The notes under the pieces are model-generated. The model ran no database searches. It saw only the letters and a list, made by a program, of their open reading frames with translations, and was not told where the DNA came from. 64,000 nucleotides of DNA from Homarus americanus. Lineage: Eukaryota > Arthropoda > Malacostraca > Decapoda > Nephropidae. Positions 60,425 to 64,000 of this stretch are shown in pieces (position 1 is the first letter of the stretch; every line of letters begins with the position of its first letter). The DNA lies in the NCBI RefSeq assembly GCF_018991925.1, contig NW_024736071.1, positions 8,109,453 through 8,173,452 of the forward strand. The letters are read 5' to 3'. A program made the position numbers and the translations under genes.

Positions 60425-61505
60425 CTGGGCGTAGTGTTGTGTGTAGCCAGGTGTTGTGCGTAGTGTTATGTGTAGTTAGGTGTTGTGTGTAGCCAGGTGT
60501 TGTGTGTAGTGTTATGTGTAGTTAGGTGTTGTGTGTAGTCAGGTGTTGTGTGTAGAGTTATGTGTAGTTAGGTGTTGTGTGTAGTCAGGTGTTGTGTGTA
60601 GTGTTATGTGTAGTTAGGTGTTGTGTGTAGTGTTATGTGTAGTTAGGTGTTGTGTGTAGTCAGGTGTTGTGTGTAGTGTTATGTGTAGTTAGGTGTTGTG
60701 TGTAGTGGTATGTGTAGTTAGGTGTTGTGTGTAGTGTTATGTGTAGTCAGGTGTTGTGTGTTGTGTTATGTGTGTGATCAGGTGTTGTATGTTTGTGTTA
60801 TGTGTAGTCAGGTGTTGCATGTAGTGTTATTGTAGTTAGGTGTTGTGTGTAGTCAGTGTTGTGTGTTATGTGTAGTTAGGTGTTGTGTGTGAGTGGTATG
60901 TAGTTAGGTGTTGTGTGTAGTGGTATGTGTAGTTAGGTGTTGTGTGTAGTGGTATGTGTAGTCAGGTTGTAGTTGTGTTTGTGTAGTCAGGTGTTGTATG
61001 TTGTGTTATGTGCAGTGTTGAGTAGTGTTAGGGGTGTGTAGTGTTGTGTGTGATCAGGTGTTGTATGTGTAGTGTTATGTAGTCAGGTGTGTGTGTAGTG
61101 TTGTGTAGTTAGATGTTGTGTATAGTGTTATGTGCAGTCAGGTGTTGTGTGTAGTGTTGTGTAGTCAGGTGTTGTGTGTAGTGTTATGTGTAGTCAGGTG
61201 TTGTGTGTAGTGTTAGTTCTGTAGTCAGGTGTTGTGTGTAGTGTTGTGTGTAGTCAGGTGTTGTGTGTAGTGTTGTGTAGTCAGGTGTTGTGTGTAGTGT
61301 TGTGTAGTCAGGTGTTGTATGTAGTGTTATTCGTAGTCAGGTGTTGTGTGTAGTGTTGTGTAGTCAGGTGTTGTGTGTAGTGTTGTGTAGTCAGGTGTTG
61401 TGTGTAGTGTTGTGTAGTCAGGTGTTGTATGTAGTGTTATTCGTAGTCAGGTGCTGTATGTAGTGTTTTGTGTAGTCAGGTGTTGTGTGTAGTGTTGTAT
61501 GTAGT
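60425..61505. repeat. 29-bp minisatellite (GTAGTTAGGTGTTGTGT / GTAGTGTTATGT)
   Basis: About 37 copies of a composite unit made of GTAGTTAGGTGTTGTGT and GTAGTGTTATGT. GTAGTCAGG replaces GTAGTTAGG in many copies and dominates on the right side. The array is interrupted by a SINE and resumes at 61885. Confidence 0.95.
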
Positions 61506-61515
61506 ACTGTGTGTA

Positions 61516-61884
61516 ATGTGGCGACCTGTGATGTAATGGTCACCATGCTCGCCTCACAAGTGAGAGGACCCGGTTTCGATCCCCGGGCAGGGTGAAACTA
61601 TGGGCAAGTTTCTTTACGCCATTTGCCTCTGTCTACCCAGCAGTAATTGGGAACCTGGAAGTTAATTGATGTGCGGATCGTGTTCCGGGGTAATGGTTAG
61701 CCAGTGCAGTTGGCGAGTTGTCCGGTTATTTCAGATTGTTCCTTGACACTGGGTCATGCAGCTCGTTAACTTAGGGTGTGGTTGTTGTGTTGGCGACAGC
61801 TTCTACACCTTAAACAAATTCACGCCGAGGTGGCCCTTGGGCCGGCCATCCTCGTTACACGAGGGTAACCATTATTTTATTTTT
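61516..61884 (+). mobile_element. tRNA-derived SINE, apparently full length
   Basis: The head at about 61520-61593 is tRNA-like, with an A box around TGTGATGTAATGG (61527-61539) and a B box GGTTTCGATCCCC (61572-61584). The anticodon loop CTCACAA suggests a tRNA-Val(CAC) ancestor. The body runs through CTACCCAGCAGTAATTGGG to an A/T-rich end, CCATTATTTTATTTTT. Flanks ACTGTGTGTA at 61506-61515 and 61885-61894 are identical and can be read as a target-site duplication, although the surrounding GT repeat weakens that evidence. It sits inside the 29-bp minisatellite and so inserted after the array existed. Confidence 0.8.
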
Positions 61885-62110
61885 ACTGTGTGTATTGTTG
61901 TGTGTAGTCAGGTGTTGTGTAGTGTTGTGTAATCAGGTGTTATGTGTAACGTTGTGTAATCAGGTGTTATGTGTAACGTTGTGTAATCAGGTGTTATGTG
62001 TAGTGTTGTGTGCAATACTGTGTGTAGCGTTGTGTGTAGTGTTATGTGTAGTCAGGTGTTTTATGTAGTGTTGTGCAGTCTGGAGTTGTGCGTAGTCAGG
62101 TGTGTGTGAG
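61885..62110. repeat. 29-bp minisatellite, right remainder
   Basis: More diverged copies of the 60425-61505 unit (TGTAATCAGGTGTTATGTG and similar) after the SINE. Confidence 0.9.
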
Positions 62111-62640
62111 TGACTTTATAACCTCGGATAAGAGTATCATGTTTAAAATTTACGGGGAACTCGGCGCATTGTACGAGCGTTTAACGGCCTACAGTGAACC
62201 CGCAAAACTGCTATAAACACTCTCCCCCCCCCAGCCCCTAAAGAATTCTAAATAAATACTTGAAAACACAGCGTAAGCCACGGATGATTAGGCGATTCGA
62301 ATGTTCTTAAGGGTCATCACACCCTCATAAAATTTCAGGCATGTGAGTTACAGCCGATCAATCAAGTGCTTCAAATATTAAGTCGCTACACAATTCACCC
62401 AAACGTTTCAAAGTTGAGGTAAGAAACTAGTATTCTCACTCACCATGACGTCACATCACATAACAAACACGAAGCGATATTGACTAAAGGAAGTTATTAC
62501 TGATTTACTTTCATGGGTGCATGCAGATGTTTGGGCCGCCACTTACCTGCAAAAACACATAAAAAACACTATTTAAAATCATGAGCAGGTTAACATGGAT
62601 TATCGTATATAGATACCGGGTAGGTATTTTTTTATATATA
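62111..62640. other. Unique sequence, no gene seen
   Basis: No recognisable feature. Confidence 0.5.
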
Positions 62641-62651
62641 AACTTTTTGTG

Positions 62652-62765
62652 ATGGGGGGAGGAGTTTGGGGTTGGGGAGTTTTTGGGGGGTTGGAGGGGT
62701 TAGTTTGGGGGGTGGGGGGGGGAGTTTGGGGGAGGAAGTTGGGGGGGTTGGGTGGGAGGGTTTGG
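62652..62765 (+). repeat. G-run tract
   Basis: About 110 bases of GGGG to GGGGGGGGG runs separated by TTT, A and T; G-quadruplex capable on the plus strand. Confidence 0.85.
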
Positions 62766-63054
62766 TATTGTTAGATTTTTCTATATAGTCATTATAGCGT
62801 AAATAGACGGATACATATTATAATTTTATACTCTAAATGTATCGTCAGGAGTAAGCTGAGAAATCATAATATAAATAATTAATTGATGGTGAACATATTT
62901 CTGATGTTGAAATTGACTTTGCGCTTGTCATAATATTCACTAAAGCTGACATATACACATTTATTAACAAACGTATACATTTTTGGTCGTTTATTAATTA
63001 AGAATTCCTTCTAATTTGTAATATAAATAAAACTGAAAGTGGTTTCATCTCCCT

Positions 63055-63520
63055 ATGACTATCACTTGTAAACAACAACGACTACATTATATGACTATCA
63101 TTAGTAAACAACCACGACTACATTATACGCCTATCACTAGTAAACAGCCACGACTACATTATATGCCTATCACTTGTAAACAGCCACGACTACATTATAT
63201 GACTATCATAAGTAAACAACAACGACTACATTATATGCCTATCACTAGTAAACAGCCACGACTACATTATATGCCTATCACTAGCAAACAGCCACGACTA
63301 CATTATATGCCTATCACTAGTAAGCAACCACGACTACATCATATGCCTATCACTAGTAAACAGCCACGACTACATTATATGCCTATCACTAGTAAATAAC
63401 CACGACTACATTATATGCCTATCACTAGTAAACAGCCACGACTACATTATATGCCTATCACTAGTAAACAGCCACGACTACATTATATGCCTATCACTAG
63501 TAAACAACCACGACTCCTCT
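63055..63520. repeat. 36-bp minisatellite (CTATCACTAGTAAACAGCCA)
   Basis: About 13 copies of a 36-bp unit, CTATCACTAGTAAACAGCCA plus a CGACTACATTATATGC half. Since 36 is divisible by 3 the plus frame repeats PRLHYMPITSKQ for 114 codons. The copies are too uniform to show selection on the protein. Confidence 0.95.
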
Positions 63521-63900
63521 AGATGCCTATTCAATACCTCTTTCATATGCCTATCACGATACCTTCACTACTGACCAGGAAATAGCCTTTGTAATTATGT
63601 AATTAAATCCCGTAAATCCTCCAATTGGCTGATGATTGTAATAATCGCCAGGGATTATCCGGCCATGTCGCTAGTGGCTCCGGCCTCCTCCTCTCGTTTT
63701 TTTCGTGTTTTTTTCTGTCGCGTTTTTTCCCGTTGTTTTGGTTCTCGTGTTTTTTTCTGGTATTTTTGTCTCGTTTTTTCGGTTTGTTTTCCTTAGTTTT
63801 GTATTATTATTGGTCTCGTGTTTTTTCTTATTCTTTTTTACTCTTCTTTCATTTTGATCTTGTGTTTCATTTTGCCTCTTTCTTCTTGTTTCTTGTTTTC
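63521..63900. other. Unique, T-rich sequence
   Basis: 63700-63895 is T-rich with repeated GTTTTTT and TCTCGTGTTTTTT words; no gene. Confidence 0.5.
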
Positions 63901-63901
63901 T

Positions 63902-63904
<3 letters not shown>

Positions 63905-63958
<54 letters not shown>

Positions 63959-63972
63959 GTGTGCGTGTGTGT
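63905..63972. repeat. (GT)n microsatellite
   Basis: GT run with two GC interruptions near its right end. Confidence 0.96.
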
Positions 63973-64000
63973 ACAAATATCTTACAGGAAAAGTTATTAT

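Noticed and set aside
61520..61593. Functional tRNA-Val gene
   Set aside because: The acceptor and anticodon stems mispair, and the sequence continues into a SINE body without a terminator T run at the tRNA 3' end.
63055..63399. 114-codon frame with a 12-residue repeat
   Set aside because: The unit length is divisible by three and copies are almost identical, so frame maintenance gives no evidence of selection. No start context or domain was seen.

Overview
This window reads as non-coding, repeat-saturated nuclear DNA of a eukaryote, most likely a decapod crustacean or a related arthropod. That assignment is inference. It rests on very long di- and trinucleotide microsatellites, kilobase minisatellite arrays, tRNA-derived SINEs and several decayed non-LTR retrotransposons whose protein remnants look like arthropod families. 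There is no operon structure and no compact gene order. A 100-N scaffold gap lies at 42439-42538. I found no intact host gene. By eye, more than half of the window is tandem repeat.

Layout. 1-9.4 kb: a 22-bp GT-rich minisatellite, a purine-rich ~20-bp array, a 34-bp array with a G-run core, CAC-rich DNA, two degenerate AT-rich arrays, a tRNA-like SINE head on the minus strand and a ~705-bp (GAA)n tract. 9.9-10.7 kb: the 3' end of a non-LTR retrotransposon with an open frame and a poly(A) tail. 11.2-16.5 kb: a second 22-bp array and a 2.1-kb CCATCATCACC-type array. 16.6-18.5 kb: five long (AT)n tracts separated by short related modules, one of them a near-perfect 116-nt foldback, plus a small block of a third 22-bp satellite. 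19.0-23.4 kb: ~170 copies of a 25-bp satellite. 23.5-28.2 and 28.9-29.4 kb: the same third 22-bp satellite, now inverted. 30.6-47.9 kb: what looks like one 17-bp minisatellite superfamily in successive sequence subtypes. It is interrupted by a 3.4-kb non-array stretch holding a retrotransposon remnant, by the assembly gap, and by a 1.4-kb decayed reverse transcriptase/RNase H element. 48.1-48.6 kb: a hAT-like non-autonomous DNA transposon. 50.6-53.8 kb: a 20-bp and a 25-bp array. 54.1-55.7 kb: two more retrotransposon C-terminal remnants. 56-60 kb: AT-rich unique DNA, a SINE fragment, a 14-codon repeat and a second copy of the 39.3-kb retrotransposon family. 60.4-62.1 kb: a 29-bp GT array split by a tRNA-derived SINE. 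63.0-63.5 kb: a 36-bp array.

How the parts relate. The long open frames in this window (for example ~897 codons at 23.4-26.1 kb minus and ~1100 codons at 30.5-33.8 kb minus) are by-products of repeat units without stop codons and should not be called genes. Real coding history is confined to transposable elements: at least five non-LTR fragments, two of them copies of one family. The features most worth checking are the 17-bp superarray and its interruptions, the AT-flanked foldback modules, the shared retrotransposon family with a (TAG)n tail, and a few short exon-like candidates (5423-5455, 18564-18827, 47972-48028, 57849-58020). None of the last group is recognised.
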